The notes: generated by a model not told the origin, from the sequence alone. 64,000 bases of DNA from Portunus trituberculatus (GCF_017591435.1 NC_059257.1:1282381-1346380), one strand, 5' to 3'; positions 10,164 to 22,991 are shown, counted from the first letter of the stretch. Made by a program: numbers and translations.

Positions 10164-10960
10164 TGGAATATCTAATTGGAATCGGTTTAAGTGAGTTCAC
10201 AAGAGTTTATACAACTATAGATATTATTCCCACTTGTTTTTTTGACAAGTGAATGTTATGTCTGATTACTTACTCTCCACTCGTGCCTACCTTCTCTGTC
10301 CATCTGTTTGTCTTTATCTGGAATAACTATTTGGATCAGTTTAAGTGAGTTCACAAGAGTTTCTACTGCTACATACAATTTTTCCAGCTGTTTTTATTTT
10401 TTACTTAAGAATGTTACGTCTGATTCTACTTACTCTCCATTCGTTCCTACCTTCTCTGTCTATCTGTCTGTCTCTCTCTGGAATATGTAATTGGGGTCAG
10501 TTTAAGTAAATTTATAAGAGTTTGTACTGCGATATAGAATTATTCCAGCTTTTTTTTTTATTAAAGGATGTTACTTCTGATTCTACTTACTCTCCATCCA
10601 TGCCTACTTTCTTTGTCTATCTGTCTGTCTGTCTCTCTGGAAGTAAATTCATAAGAGTGTGTATTTCTATAGAGAATTTTTCCAGCTGTTTTTTAGACTA
10701 AAGAATGTTACGTCTGATTCTACTTATTTCCCACCTGCCTACCTCTCTCTGTCTATCCGTCTGTCTCCCTTTGGAATATCTAATTTGGATCAGCTTAAGT
10801 AAGAGTGTGAGTCCGTAAGAGTTTACAAAGCGAGAGAACTTTTAGCAGGTGTGTATCGACCAGGAGGTGTTGAATAAAGCCTGTGTCTGCTGTAATCTAA
10901 TCGTTTGTACCTTCTTTGTCTATCCTGTCTCTGGAATATTTGTAACCCCAACACCAGAAG
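10010..10960. repeat. tandem array with about 160-bp units
   Basis: Five to six diverged units carry CCAGCTGT, GAATGTTACGTCTGATTCTA, CTTACTCTCC, a CTGTCTGTCT run, TGGAATATCTAATTGG and GTTTAAGTGAGTTCACAAGA. One unit has an expanded CT repeat at 10110-10160. A further diverged unit may lie at 11350-11410. Confidence 0.8.
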
Positions 10961-10984
10961 AGTAAGTTTAGTGAGTATAGACGA

Positions 10985-11197
10985 TTAACTCCCTTCGGTA
11001 CCATGACGCATTTCCCTACTCATTTCGGTTACTTTACGATTTGATACAGCTTCAGAAACCTATGTGTGGGATCAGAATAGTGAAGACTGTAGCCATAAAT
11101 TTTCTGACCTCCATAGACCCTTCCTAATGTCAATAAAATGGTCTAATCGTACGCAAATCTCATGGTAAAAAATGTGTCCCCGTATTGCAGGGGTTAA
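10985..11197 (-). mobile_element. 213-bp TTAA-flanked MITE (piggyBac-like), copy 2
   Basis: TTAA at both ends with terminal inverted repeats. The interior is the reverse complement of the element at 4080-4292, with matching segments around CCATAGACCCTTCCTAA and AAAATGGTCTAATCGTACG. Confidence 0.75.
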
Positions 11198-11410
11198 AGG
11201 GAGGTTTTTGGAGGTCCAGTATTTCGTGTTGCGTGTTGTTTGTTGTATTGTTGAGTTACGTAAGCTTGAATGTAATCTGCTTCAGTCGTGCAACCCCTGT
11301 TTTTTTCTCTCTCTCTCTCTCTCTCTTCTGTTCACGGTAAGTGGGATTTTGGAACCTGTGTTTCGAGCGAGGGTGATTGTTAAGCCTGACTACATTGTGC
11401 TTCACTCCAG

Positions 11411-11414
<4 letters not shown>

Positions 11415-11488
<74 letters not shown>
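11415..11488. repeat. CA microsatellite
   Basis: CA repeat interrupted once by ATA. Confidence 0.95.
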
Positions 11489-11492
<4 letters not shown>

Positions 11493-11510
11493 CTCTCTGT
11501 TTGGCCTCCT

Positions 11511-11750
11511 CAACAAGGAAAAAGTCCGTGCAGTTCTGCTGGGTTTGGCCACGTTGGTGTCCCAGGTAACGAACGTGCGGACTCCCTCGCTCGCTCTGCT
11601 GCCCTAACCAACGACAACTTCCCGCATCCCATTCCCGCCGCCGACTGCTTCCCAGCCCTCACTTCCATGCTCCGAGACTTATGGCAGTCTTCATGGAACA
11701 TGCAGAATGACAACAAACTCCATGCCATCAAGCCCACCGTCTTCCCGTGG
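11511..11750 (+). pseudogene. retroelement RNase H fragment
   Basis: The plus strand reads GFGHVGVPGNERADSLA, the conserved GHxGxxGNExAD motif at the end of the RNase H domain of non-LTR retrotransposons, followed by a linker with DLWQSSW. It is truncated on the left by a CA repeat and on the right by the assembly gap. Confidence 0.75.
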
Positions 11751-12250
11751 NNNNNNNNNNNNNNNNNNNNNNNNNNNNNNNNNNNNNNNNNNNNNNNNNN
11801 NNNNNNNNNNNNNNNNNNNNNNNNNNNNNNNNNNNNNNNNNNNNNNNNNNNNNNNNNNNNNNNNNNNNNNNNNNNNNNNNNNNNNNNNNNNNNNNNNNNN
11901 NNNNNNNNNNNNNNNNNNNNNNNNNNNNNNNNNNNNNNNNNNNNNNNNNNNNNNNNNNNNNNNNNNNNNNNNNNNNNNNNNNNNNNNNNNNNNNNNNNNN
12001 NNNNNNNNNNNNNNNNNNNNNNNNNNNNNNNNNNNNNNNNNNNNNNNNNNNNNNNNNNNNNNNNNNNNNNNNNNNNNNNNNNNNNNNNNNNNNNNNNNNN
12101 NNNNNNNNNNNNNNNNNNNNNNNNNNNNNNNNNNNNNNNNNNNNNNNNNNNNNNNNNNNNNNNNNNNNNNNNNNNNNNNNNNNNNNNNNNNNNNNNNNNN
12201 NNNNNNNNNNNNNNNNNNNNNNNNNNNNNNNNNNNNNNNNNNNNNNNNNN
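11751..12250. other. assembly gap, 500 N
   Basis: Exactly 500 undetermined bases, probably a fixed-size scaffold gap. The plus-strand RNase H on the left and the minus-strand RT on the right need not belong to one element. Confidence 0.99.
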
Positions 12251-13500
12251 TTTACAGGATTTCAGAGCAAAGAGGAGTTCATCCAACGTAAACTCTGTTG
12301 TAGTCCGCGTTTACAGTTAGTTCTGCTGCATCTCTTCTTGGAAGGAAGGCAGGGTCATAATAAGCAGTACTGCTGGCCTGATGGAATTGTTGGGCTATGG
12401 TATATGCTATGTCTATTTTGTTATTACAATATTGTTTATTTTGATAGAATTTATGGGAATATATGTTTTTTTGTTGTTTGAGATATTTATGGGTTTCCAT
12501 ACTTGTGTGAGGGCGGATGTTCGGCTCAGTGTCGATATAAATTGACGGAATGAGTTTCTACTTGCATTACGAAAGGCTTTCCTTGCCTGAGCCCTTACCT
12601 TTTTATAGGCTATGAAATTTGCTTGACTGGGATTCTGGCTGAAATGTTTGTTTTCTCTTGCGCTCACGAAGTGGTTATCGGCAATCAGTTGTCCACCATG
12701 AGATTCCATGCTTAGTGTGAACTGAAGGAGTCTTCGGAATACAAGCCTCGGCGGCGTGTAATATGGAATGTGTTGCCTTACTGACCATCTTGTCAATGTT
12801 CCCACCATATGCGGAAGGTTGCCCAATCTTGAAATTGAACTTGGGAGAGCGGGAGGTCGGTGGGATGTCGCGTGCATAAGAAATGCACATGGACAGATGG
12901 TCGCTTCCTTGGGAGTCGTCGATGACCTTTAAGGAGACGATAGGGAGCATATTTGGCGAGAGCAATGACAGATCAATGGCAGACGCGTTACCAGTCCGAT
13001 CATCTACACGAGTCGCACTTCCATCGTTCAGAAGACAGAGGTTTGTCTGTAATAGTATATTTACTATCTGCTTCCCCTGTACACTTGACCTCTCACTTCC
13101 CCCATACTTGATGATGGGCGTTAACATCGCCAACAACTAGCCTGTTACCCCGAAGTTGGCTGATTAAAGATGTAATGTCATAATCAACAATATGGGTATT
13201 GGGAGGCAAGTAGAAGGAGCAGATAGCCAGATACGTATCGTTGAATCAACCTGCACGCGACAGCTTCCAGAGATGTATTCAACGTCACTACTGTTAGTGT
13301 CAGTGTTTTAGATATGTATACGGCAACGCTGTGTCCCTCGCATCTTCTATATGGATGATAGTGTTTTAGCACTGCAGGATAAGGCTAATCCTGCATTCTT
13401 GTCTCCTGTAGACAAATAATAGATGGCATATGTATGTTTACAAAAAGTACTTGTGCAGTCCCACTGTAACATTGAACATTATGACTTGTGAATTGTGGTG
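12251..13500 (-). pseudogene. Jockey-like retrotransposon ORF2: endonuclease and start of RT
   Basis: On the minus strand, fragments in order are GHSVAVYISKTLTL (endonuclease core, about 13340), LLNDGSATRVDDRTGNASAI and DDSQGSDHLSM (the SDH catalytic region, about 12900-13040), a linker with KVRAQARKAFR (about 12600), and LDELLFALKSCK (start of RT, about 12260), which runs into the gap. Several frame breaks and stops make it non-functional. Confidence 0.8.
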
Positions 13501-13580
13501 GAGGCCGTTTTTCTTAGTCCTTTTGCGCTCAGGGGCACTGCCGTGGAACCTCTCCCTGCCCTTACTAGTGGTGACATCCA

Positions 13581-14280
13581 TTAACTCATCATTTGTAAAC
13601 TTCCCGGAGCTGGTCGAGAGGGAGCGAGTGTGTGAACCCCTCCTCGATGGCGCGGGAGCAGCGACATGAGAAGGGCGTTCGCGTTAAGTTTTGTTAAATT
13701 TGATTTATTAGACTTGACTGTGCGAGCAATAGCTGACAAATATGGAGCAGAGGAAGTGATAGGAGAAATTTTTTTAGTATAAGTAGAAGCAGTCTTAGCA
13801 GATGATGAGGCAGAGGTTAAAGGGGAATCTGTGGTAGTAGATGGGGTAGACAGCGGGTCAATCTGAATGGTAACATTATACATGTTGGGTGGAGCCCTTT
13901 TTGTTGAAGCACATGAGACATTTGAAACAGGTACGGCCTGCGTCTACTTCACTCGCATCCTTGCTTCTTAGTAAGAAATCCCTTCTGTAGCTTTAATTGT
14001 GCAGATCTCTTTCTCCACTTTTTTTCACGGGACAATCGCTTGAGAAAGTGGAGTGAGCACCCTCACGGTTACGACAATTTTCTACCACATATGTGCACTG
14101 CTCCACCGAGTGACCCTCCTAAGCATCTACCGCAGTATGTATGAGAAGACCGACAATAGTTGCCATGGTAACCATAAAGCTGGCACTTGAAACAACGGAG
14201 AGGATTCGGAATGTAGGGAAGAACGGGAACCAACTCGTACTTTACATAATCCCTCTCTGGCATCTTATTAGCACTGAAGG
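13581..14280 (-). pseudogene. Jockey-like retrotransposon ORF1 (Gag-like, zinc knuckles)
   Basis: Upstream of the endonuclease fragment on the same strand. It contains RCFKCQLYGYHGNYCR (CCHC knuckle) and a second cluster YCGRC...HICG. The C-terminal part at 13581-13883 is serine/threonine-rich. Frame breaks separate the pieces. Confidence 0.7.
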
Positions 14281-15088
<808 letters not shown>

Positions 15089-15315
15089 ATATATACTTGT
15101 TTCTTTCACTATCTTCCACAATGATAATAATGTGTATAATTTCCTAATGGATTGAAAATTCAAGGACTTCTGGACGAAAGAGGAGCGAAGTGCCCGTAGC
15201 ATCTGGCCCACTGACCACAGAGAGAAGCGCCAGCTGAGAGCTCGCCACAGATACTCCAACCATGTAGTAGTAGTAGTGACGCTTGGAGTACTGTGGCCAG
15301 GTTGCTCGCTGGGCA

Positions 15316-15577
15316 TTTTTTTTTATGTTATGGCCTGTAGCGCCTGTAGGCATACTTGAAGAATATATATGGCAAGCATTGTTCAGCTTCCGCCCATTAG
15401 TGGCGCAGGCAATTTATTTATAGTGGTACCATATCACCACCCAAGCTCATCCTTGTTGTGAAATATAGGTAACTTTAAACCACTCGACAAATGGCATAGC
15501 TTCAAAGTGGTGTATGTAGGGGGATTCGAACCTACCAGTGGACGTCTGCCCGATCCCACGCTCACCACCTTATCCAT
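15316..15577 (-). repeat. tRNA-derived SINE, copy 2
   Basis: The poly-T end is at the left. The right end carries the complement of the B box (GGATTCGAACCTACC) and of the A-box head (CTCACCACCTTATCC). It is inserted at the left edge of a LINE A fragment. Confidence 0.85.
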
Positions 15578-15832
15578 TCATACAGCTTTATTAGGTAGAG
15601 TGGAATCAAAAACTTTTCGTCTCATCAACTTCCCTCCTCTGACTGACTGTCTTCAGCCTCTTTCTCACTGCCGAAGTGGTGCATCTGTTTCTATCTGTTA
15701 TCGCTATTTTCATGTTAATTGCTCTACTGATCTTGCTAACTGCATGCCTCCCCTCGTCCTGCGGCCTCGCTGCACAAGGCTTTTTTCTTCCTCTCATCCC
15801 TATTCTGTCCAACCCGCTAATACAAGGGTTTC
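15578..15832 (+). pseudogene. LINE family A, 3'-coding fragment
   Basis: It reads RVESKTFRLINFPPLTDCLQ, then CYRYFHVNCSTDLANCMPP and SHPYSVQPANTRV. The same C-terminal segment recurs at 24.7, 35.8 and 43.0 kb. Confidence 0.8.
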
Positions 15833-15835
15833 TAG

Positions 15836-16000
15836 CCGGTGGGCCGCTACCTCCTGGGTGGACACTAGAAGTACCTGAGGACCCGCATCACCATCAGCAG
15901 GACTGGAGTCACGAAAGGAGGAAATGGTACACGTACTCCCAGCAGTTCCAGTTCTTCGTGAAGGCGTCCGGTCCCTATTGTGCAGCCAACATAGTTGTGT
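15836..16000 (+). CDS. candidate exon, tentative p53-family DNA-binding domain start
   Basis: An open reading with LPPGWTLEVPED, RRKWYTYSQQFQFFVK and YCAANIVV ends at a good donor, GTAAGA. The donor splits a codon after NIVV. In p53 proteins the first strands of the core domain have a (W/C)TYS motif followed 14 residues later by a cysteine and then a hydrophobic strand; the spacing TYS-x13-C-x5-V is the same here. The start is uncertain: an acceptor at 15835 or at 15900 (ATCAGCAG) would fit. Similarity is weak alone, but a clearer p53-like exon lies on the same strand at 23963. No zinc-binding exons are seen between them. It could be another gene. Confidence 0.3.
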
Positions 16001-17054
<1,054 letters not shown>

Positions 17055-17294
17055 TGAGAGAGAGAGAGAGAGAGAGAGAGAGTCGTGGGGAGAGGACGTG
17101 TCCTTGGTCGCTCCTACAGTGTGTCTTCGTGTCCGCCTCACCTGAAGTAAGCAACGTAGGAAGTGTACAGCAAACAAGGAAAGTGATGTGCAGTGCAGTG
17201 AAGTGAAGTGAAGTGACTTAAGTGCAGTGAAATTACGGAATAGTGAAAAGTGCAGCAGGACAAGCGGTGCAGTAGGAAGCCAGTCGACCTGCCA

Positions 17295-18100
17295 GGGCTG
17301 CGTTCCGTTGGAAGTTAGCACGCTGCCCCCCCCGCAACCCCCAACGGAACGCAAGGGAACGCGCAAGCCATACGGGTATTGTTGACAAAGATGGCCGTCC
17401 AAGCTGCTCTCCTCCTCCTCGCTCAAGAGCTCGCAAAAGACCCTCTGTTGGACGCTGCAGAGCTCCTCTTAGCACGAGAGGAGGAAATATTGCTGAGGCA
17501 AGAGGAAGAGGGAGAAGAGAGGTTGCCAAGGCAAGGAGAAGAGGGAGATGATAGGCCGCCAAGTCCTGTGAGGGTCAAGGACTATGCAGAGATGATAGTG
17601 CCTCTTTACTCCGGGAAAGACTTATAGAACACTTTCGAATGCAAAGGGAAACTGTCCCTGCAGCCACAGGTGCTGGAGGGGCCTCTGCAGCAGCTACCAT
17701 GGCGGTAGAGGCTGTCTCTTCTGCCTCAGAGGCTGTGTGAAGAAATGCGACACATATAACACCGTCTTTTATTGCTATAAATACTAATATTTTCGTCATA
17801 TTGCCTTATTCCAGCATTCTACAAGGGATAACAGACTTACCACATTGTTTTTGATGTTCTGTGACGTCGCATAAGCTGTCAAAATAGCATTTACATCCCC
17901 CACACTGATAATATAGTGGTGAAGCGGCGGACGTCTGCGGTTTGTTGATAAACAATAGTTGCCAGACACCGCCAAGCATTCACCTCCGAGGAGCGCAAGG
18001 TCCCGCACGCTCCCGCAAGGCGAGCCGTATGCTGGTCCCCCCCGATTCGGGGGAAGTATGCCATACTGTACGCCATACGGTCCCCAACGGAACGCGGCCC
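17295..18100 (+). mobile_element. Harbinger-like TIR element inside retrotransposon F
   Basis: The left terminus GGGCTGCGTTCCGTTGG and the complement of the right terminus GGGCCGCGTTCCGTTGG differ at one base. A transposase-like N-terminus is encoded at 17391-17640. I could not see a matching target duplication. Confidence 0.65.
17391..17740 (+). pseudogene. Harbinger-type transposase N-terminal remnant
   Basis: It starts MAVQAALLLLAQELAKD and has a leucine/glutamate-rich segment to about residue 50, then DYAEMIVPLYSGKDL and, one frame over, EHFRMQRETV. A (Y/F)xxHFRM-R-T motif shortly before the catalytic domain is typical of HARBI1-like proteins. The catalytic DDE domain is missing. Confidence 0.55.
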
Positions 18101-18125
18101 TGACGGTCTCTGCGGGTACAGACCA

Positions 18126-19328
18126 ATGCTTCGCGCCCGGGCGGGGATTACTGACCCTGTCACTTTTTTTGTGGAAAACTCACAAGAAAATTCCTCTTCC
18201 TCGACTCTTCCCTATATCCCGCCCACGGATCTGGTTGAGGAGCAGCCGGAGGACGGCCTCGATACCCTACCGAAGGAGGAGCTGATAAAACAATTAAGAA
18301 AGCTTCGTAGTGAGTTAGCCACGACAAAGAGCCAGCTAACGAGCTACAGATCCGTAACTGTAGGCCTGGCCGAGAAAAGATGTGTGCTAGTGGAAGCATT
18401 ATCCATAGTGGACACCCTCTTGGCTACTCATGCAAGCGAGGACCTGCACCAGAGGTCAGTGGCATGTACAGCAAGACCTCACAAACTTCCTGATGAGGCT
18501 GTATCCGTTATCCCCGCGGACACGCAAGAAAGTACGTCTCTATCCCCTACATCAATCAACCTCCAGCATCCTTCCACACCTAACCCGGCACCTGTAAATG
18601 TGGTGGAGCAGGGACAAGTAGGAGTACTCACCACAGGTATTCCTTCTCCATCCACACCTCATCCTTCACCTGAATTACCGGAGGAAAGAGGTCAGGCGCC
18701 ATCCCAAGTCCCTCCCACACCTTCACCTCACCCCTCGCTCGTATCAGCGGAGGAAAGAGAGGAAGGGCGGTCACTTGCTCCCCCACCATCATCTCAGCCT
18801 GAGACATCAACAGGGGTGCCGAGGCGACGAACGCAAACAAACGGCAACAGATCTGAAGGAGGTCAGGCAGGAGGGCAACACCGACCACCCAGAAGAAAGA
18901 AAACAGTGAGACGAGGGAACTCACAATCAGAAGCAACACCATTACCACTACCACAGCAAGGACGACCTCAGAACAGCAGTAGTCCGCGTTACACACCGCA
19001 GCAGCGTCCTAAAAAGGTGTGTGAATACTGCCAAGGTCGCTTCCACTCAGCTTTGGATTGTCGTGTGAGGGCTGCCGACGAGAGACAACAGGAGCTGGTG
19101 CAGGCAGTGAAACAGAGTGGCCAGGAGACGTTACTCGCGCTGAGAAACGTTACTTGGCAACTTCACCAGCCTGCTTCACACCAGAGGCTGGCCGCGCCCC
19201 CACTGGTGACTCCTGCAGGACCGCCAGCTTCTCGGCCCCCCTGGTCCCTCGCCCCTTACCCATATGGCGTACAGTATGGAGCAGCGCCCCACCACTACTC
19301 GGCGATGCTACAAGCCGGCCAACAGTGA
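18126..19328 (+). CDS. retrotransposon F ORF1, Gag-like protein with CCHC knuckle
   Basis: An intact reading frame of 400 codons. It has a short coiled-coil-like segment (LIKQLRKLRSELATTKSQL, about residues 50-70), a long Pro/Ser/Thr/Glu-rich middle, a basic PPRRKKTVRRG stretch near residue 255, and CEYCQGRFHSALDC near residue 300, a C-x2-C-x4-H-x4-C zinc knuckle. Such ORF1 proteins bind the element RNA and chaperone it during target-primed reverse transcription. The ATG used is the first after the nested Harbinger element; the native N-terminus may have been cut by that insertion. It ends overlapping ORF2, which begins in another frame. Confidence 0.8.
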   Translation: MLRARAGITDPVTFFVENSQENSSSSTLPYIPPTDLVEEQPEDGLDTLPKEELIKQLRKLRSELATTKSQLTSYRSVTVGLAEKRCVLVEALSIVDTLLATHASEDLHQRSVACTARPHKLPDEAVSVIPADTQESTSLSPTSINLQHPSTPNPAPVNVVEQGQVGVLTTGIPSPSTPHPSPELPEERGQAPSQVPPTPSPHPSLVSAEEREEGRSLAPPPSSQPETSTGVPRRRTQTNGNRSEGGQAGGQHRPPRRKKTVRRGNSQSEATPLPLPQQGRPQNSSSPRYTPQQRPKKVCEYCQGRFHSALDCRVRAADERQQELVQAVKQSGQETLLALRNVTWQLHQPASHQRLAAPPLVTPAGPPASRPPWSLAPYPYGVQYGAAPHHYSAMLQAGQQ

Positions 19329-22124
19329 ACTAAAGATAGTGTCGGCCAATGTGAGAGGCTTTCACACAAACATTGGGGAGCTCACTCACAGTGTTATTAT
19401 TAAGAAAAATATAGATTTAGTGTTCGTGTGCGAAACTTTTTTAGATGCCAAGGTGCCAAGCAATTATGCCCGTATCAAAGGATACTCACCATGGATTAGA
19501 AAAGACCGCTCTACACAAGGCGGGGGTGTGGCATCCTGCTTTAAGGAGACTGTGAATGCTCAAGTAGTAGAGCCACCCACACCCATACCTGGGGAACTTG
19601 AGCTCTTGACATTGAAAATAATCGACAGCAATGGGAAGGGCCTATTGTGCGTGGGTTGCTATCGGCCTCCATCACAGGGAACAGTGTTGCTGGACTACCT
19701 AACATTAAACCTGGACTCTTTGATGACTGCCAGTCAGTGTGACAGTGTAATAGTGATTGGCGACCTAAACCAGCACACAGTCAGGGACGCCTTTAACTCA
19801 CTACTGGTTGTGCATGACATGCACAACTACGTCACCTTCCCCACGCACAAATCTGGGTCATCCCTGGACCCGGTGGTGACGGATCTTCCTTCCCACACAG
19901 TACAGTGCTTCCCACTCGACTTTGTAGGGACCTCAGACCACGTGGCTGTATTCACCAGAGTACAGTTCAAGACACCACGTGAGGAGAGCTTCGAACGAAC
20001 CCTCTGGAGCTGGGAGGCTGCCGACTGGGATGCCTTTCGTGCTGCACTGAGGACTACAGAGTGGGGAGGAGTGCTGCGTGGCGACGCCAACCAGCAGGTG
20101 AGGCAGCTCACCGAGCTGCTTCACAACATGCAGGTCTGCTGGGTGCCGCACTCGGTCCATAAAACAAAGGCATCAGATCAGCCTTGGTTTGGTCCTGCTT
20201 GCGTTGCCGCATCAGATGCCAAATACAAAGCCTGGCGTGCTCTCAAGAGGCACCCGACGGCCAGAAACAGACTGAGGCACCGAGCGGCAACAAGGCATAT
20301 GAATGCCACGCAAGCATGGGCTATAGAGCAGTGGAGGGCAAACCTGAAAAACAAACTAAGGGGAGGCCAGGTTGGCTGCAAGCAGTGGTGGAGCCTTGTC
20401 AAAGACAAGCAGGGTGAGTCGCGGGGCACCTCCGTCCCTGCACTCCACCAGGCAGACGGCAGCTTCGCCCACAGTGCAAGTGACAAGGCAGACCTCCTGG
20501 CCAAGCACTTCGCTGAAAAGATGTGCATCCCCGACCCCGAAAGACCCTCTCCGCTGCTGCCTCAAATAGTGAAAGAGACACTAGTGAAAGTGATAACAAG
20601 TGAAGTGGAAGTGCGAGCGATTCTCGAAAGCTTGGACGAGAACAAAGCTGTGGGGCCTCAGGACATCAGCCCGCGCGTTCTACGCCAGTGTGCTGCTGAG
20701 CTGGCGCGCCCCTCACTTCCCTCTTCAATCACTGCCTCGCCACCTCCACATGGCCTGAAATGTGGAAAGGAAGCAGTGTGGTGCCTCTTCACAAGAAGAA
20801 CTCCAAGGCAGAGGCAAAAAATTACAGACCCGTGTCCTTGCTGCCTGTGCTGAGCAAAGTGCTGGAAACAATTGTGGCCTCACGAGTGACGCAGCATCTC
20901 GAGCGCCACCACCTGCTGAGCAACAGGCAGTTTGGGTTCAGGCAAGGGAGGTCGGCGGCAGACCTGCACCTGCTCCTCTCCACGAAGTGGAGTGAGGCCC
21001 TGGACCGAGGCAAGGCCACAGCAGTAGTGGCTCTTGATATCGAAGCTGCGTTTGACAGAGTTTGGCATGCAGCGCTCATCACCAAGCTCCGCGCTGTAGG
21101 CGTGGACGGAGCACTCCTCCAGCTCCTAGAAAATTACTTGAGAGCCAGGCACCTCAAAGTAATTATCAATGGGCGGGAATCAAAACCACAGCCCATAAGG
21201 GCAGGCGTTCCTCAAGGAGCTGCCTCGGCCCTTTGCTGTGGAATGTGTATATCAATGATCTGCTACACCTCGTTCCTGCAGCGAAGGCGTTTGCAGATGA
21301 TATAACACTATCCCACAGCTACGGACTGGAGGAGAAAGCTGCAGCCACCTGTGACATCAACGCCACCTTGAGCCGCATCGCAGCCTGGGGAAGGAAGTGG
21401 CAAGTTAAGTTTGCTGCTCACAAAACCCAGCTGCTAAGCATCACCAGGACGAGTGAAGCCCTGCGCCTCGCCTTCAACGGGGAGACACTGACGCCGCGGG
21501 AGGAGGTGGAGGTGCTGGGGTAACTTACGACCGTAAGTTAACTTTCAGGACCCACTTGGAGCGACTAGCCAGAGAGGCCTCAGGGAAGCTGGCATCCCTG
21601 AGGAGAATCTCCTACCTTCTGGACGCCAAAGGACTGGAGTTGCTCTACAAGTCGCAGGTCCGCTCCTCCTTGAATACGCCTGCCTTGCCTGGGGCGGCGC
21701 GGCCAGCAAACATCTCGCTCTCCTGGACAAGGTCCAGGACCGAGCGGCGAGGCTCATCAGGGAGAGTGAGCTCGGCTTCCACCCTACACTGCACACCCTC
21801 CAACACCGGCGGGACGTGGCGGGCCTCACCGTCATGTTCAAGGTGCAGCAGCAGAGGGTGGCTCACCTGCATGAACTCCAGCAGCCTGCCCGACAGGCCG
21901 AGATTGCCACCAGAACCGTCATCCGTGCCCCTGGGGAGCTGCTCCAGCCCAGGTGCAGAACGTGGCACCAACAAAGGCAGTTCCTCAACACGTATATCGG
22001 CTTGTGGAACGCTTTTGTTGCTGTGCAAGCGAGTGTAGAGGGCTGCTGGTCCACGCAGCAGTTCAAGTGTACAGTGAATGAGTGGCTGCTACGGACAGAC
22101 AGACAGAGGCAGGCTTTCGGATAG
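19264..22124 (+). pseudogene. retrotransposon F ORF2: endonuclease and reverse transcriptase
   Basis: The endonuclease (AP-type) occupies 19330-19960: VSANVRGFHTN, VFVCETFLD, VIVIGDLNQH, SDHVAVF. A linker follows. RT runs from about 20640 to 21530: NKAVGPQDISPRVLRQ, NYRPVSLLPVLSK, QFGFRQGRS, VALDIEAAFDRVWH (motif A), RAGVPQG, AFADDITL (motif C). The C-terminal region LERLAREASGKLASLRR continues to about 22124. Frame changes near 20755, 21228 and 21523 each need one base. The product would copy the element RNA at a nicked chromosomal target. No RNase H domain follows. Confidence 0.88.
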
Positions 22125-22219
22125 AAGGCATTAACTGTGACTTCTTTAGCCTAATATTGTACTAAGTATGTAATGTATAATGTACAAAACTCTGTATATC
22201 TATGTAAATTGGTATAAAT

Positions 22220-22225
<6 letters not shown>

Positions 22226-22298
<73 letters not shown>
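22226..22298. repeat. GA microsatellite at the 3' end of retrotransposon F
   Basis: Pure GA starting in the A-rich tail of the element. Confidence 0.95.
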
Positions 22299-22299
<1 letters not shown>

Positions 22300-22332
22300 G
22301 GCAAAAACTCACCAGAAGAAACTCTCCGGACA

Positions 22333-22575
22333 TTGCGACGCACCTGCACCAACGAAGCTGCCTTTTACGGACCAGACGGCAAGATGTATGTACAATGCGA
22401 CGGCGTCGCCATTGGGTCTCCTCTCGGTGTCCTCTTTGCCAATTTTTACATGGGGGCCGTCGAGGAAAAGGTTTTCGCGGAAAACCCGGACATAAAACCA
22501 ACAGTCTACGCAAGATACATCGATGACATCTTCATCAACGCCAACACTGAAGAGGAACCGCAAGCCTCATCATGA
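22333..22575 (+). pseudogene. Penelope-like RT fragment (motifs around YIDD)
   Basis: It contains CDGVAIGSPLGVLFANFYMG and YARYIDDIFI. The SPLG...NF(F/Y)M block followed by a Y(V/I)DD box is the Penelope RT signature. Confidence 0.8.
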
Positions 22576-22991
22576 AGAATAGCTGTCTTCCTCCGACAAG
22601 TTCCCTGCAAGAAGTGAACGACGTGTACCAACACACATGCACTGTTGGTGACTGCAGTCACCTAAACTCGAGATACATTGGCTTCACATCTACAACACTA
22701 TCAAAGAGAATTACAGCACACCTACAAGACGGCGCTATAAGACGACACTACATGAATGAACACGGCATCATCCTGAAGCGACATCACATGGAAAGCAACA
22801 CCACCATCCTAGTTAAAGAAAATGACAAAAGAAGACTGAAGATGACGGAAGCAGTACATATCTATTCAGAAAAACCTACCATCAACATACATCAGCAGCC
22901 AGAATCATCGTTACCATCCCAGCGACAGCCACACGGAGCTGTAGCCGGCTGCTCATTGGCCGCTTCAGACGAAACTCGATCCGCGCTCTGA
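22572..22991 (+). pseudogene. Penelope-like GIY-YIG endonuclease
   Basis: It contains CTVGDCSHLNSRYIGFTSTT, LSKRITAHLQDG and TEAVHIYSEKP. The upstream CxxxxC cluster, the YIG, the LSxRxxxH spacing and a downstream E match Penelope GIY-YIG nucleases, which nick DNA for target-primed reverse transcription. The reading is open to a stop at 22989-22991. Confidence 0.8.

Larger units (their letters stand above)
17085..22225 (+). mobile_element. non-LTR retrotransposon F, nearly full length, with nested Harbinger-like insertion
   Basis: In order: a 5' region, the insertion at 17295-18100, ORF1 (18126-19328), ORF2 (19264 to about 22124), and a 3' UTR ending TATAAATAAAAAAAG followed by a GA repeat. 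Without the insertion it is about 4.3 kb. ORF1 and ORF2 overlap by about 65 bp. Three 1-nt frame breaks interrupt ORF2. The domain order EN-RT without RNase H suggests a CR1/L2-type element; that clade assignment is inference. Confidence 0.85.

Noticed and set aside
17295..18100. hAT assignment of the CAGGG-ended element in retrotransposon F
   Set aside because: The outermost CAG could fit hAT, but no 8-bp duplication is present and the encoded N-terminus looks HARBI1-like.
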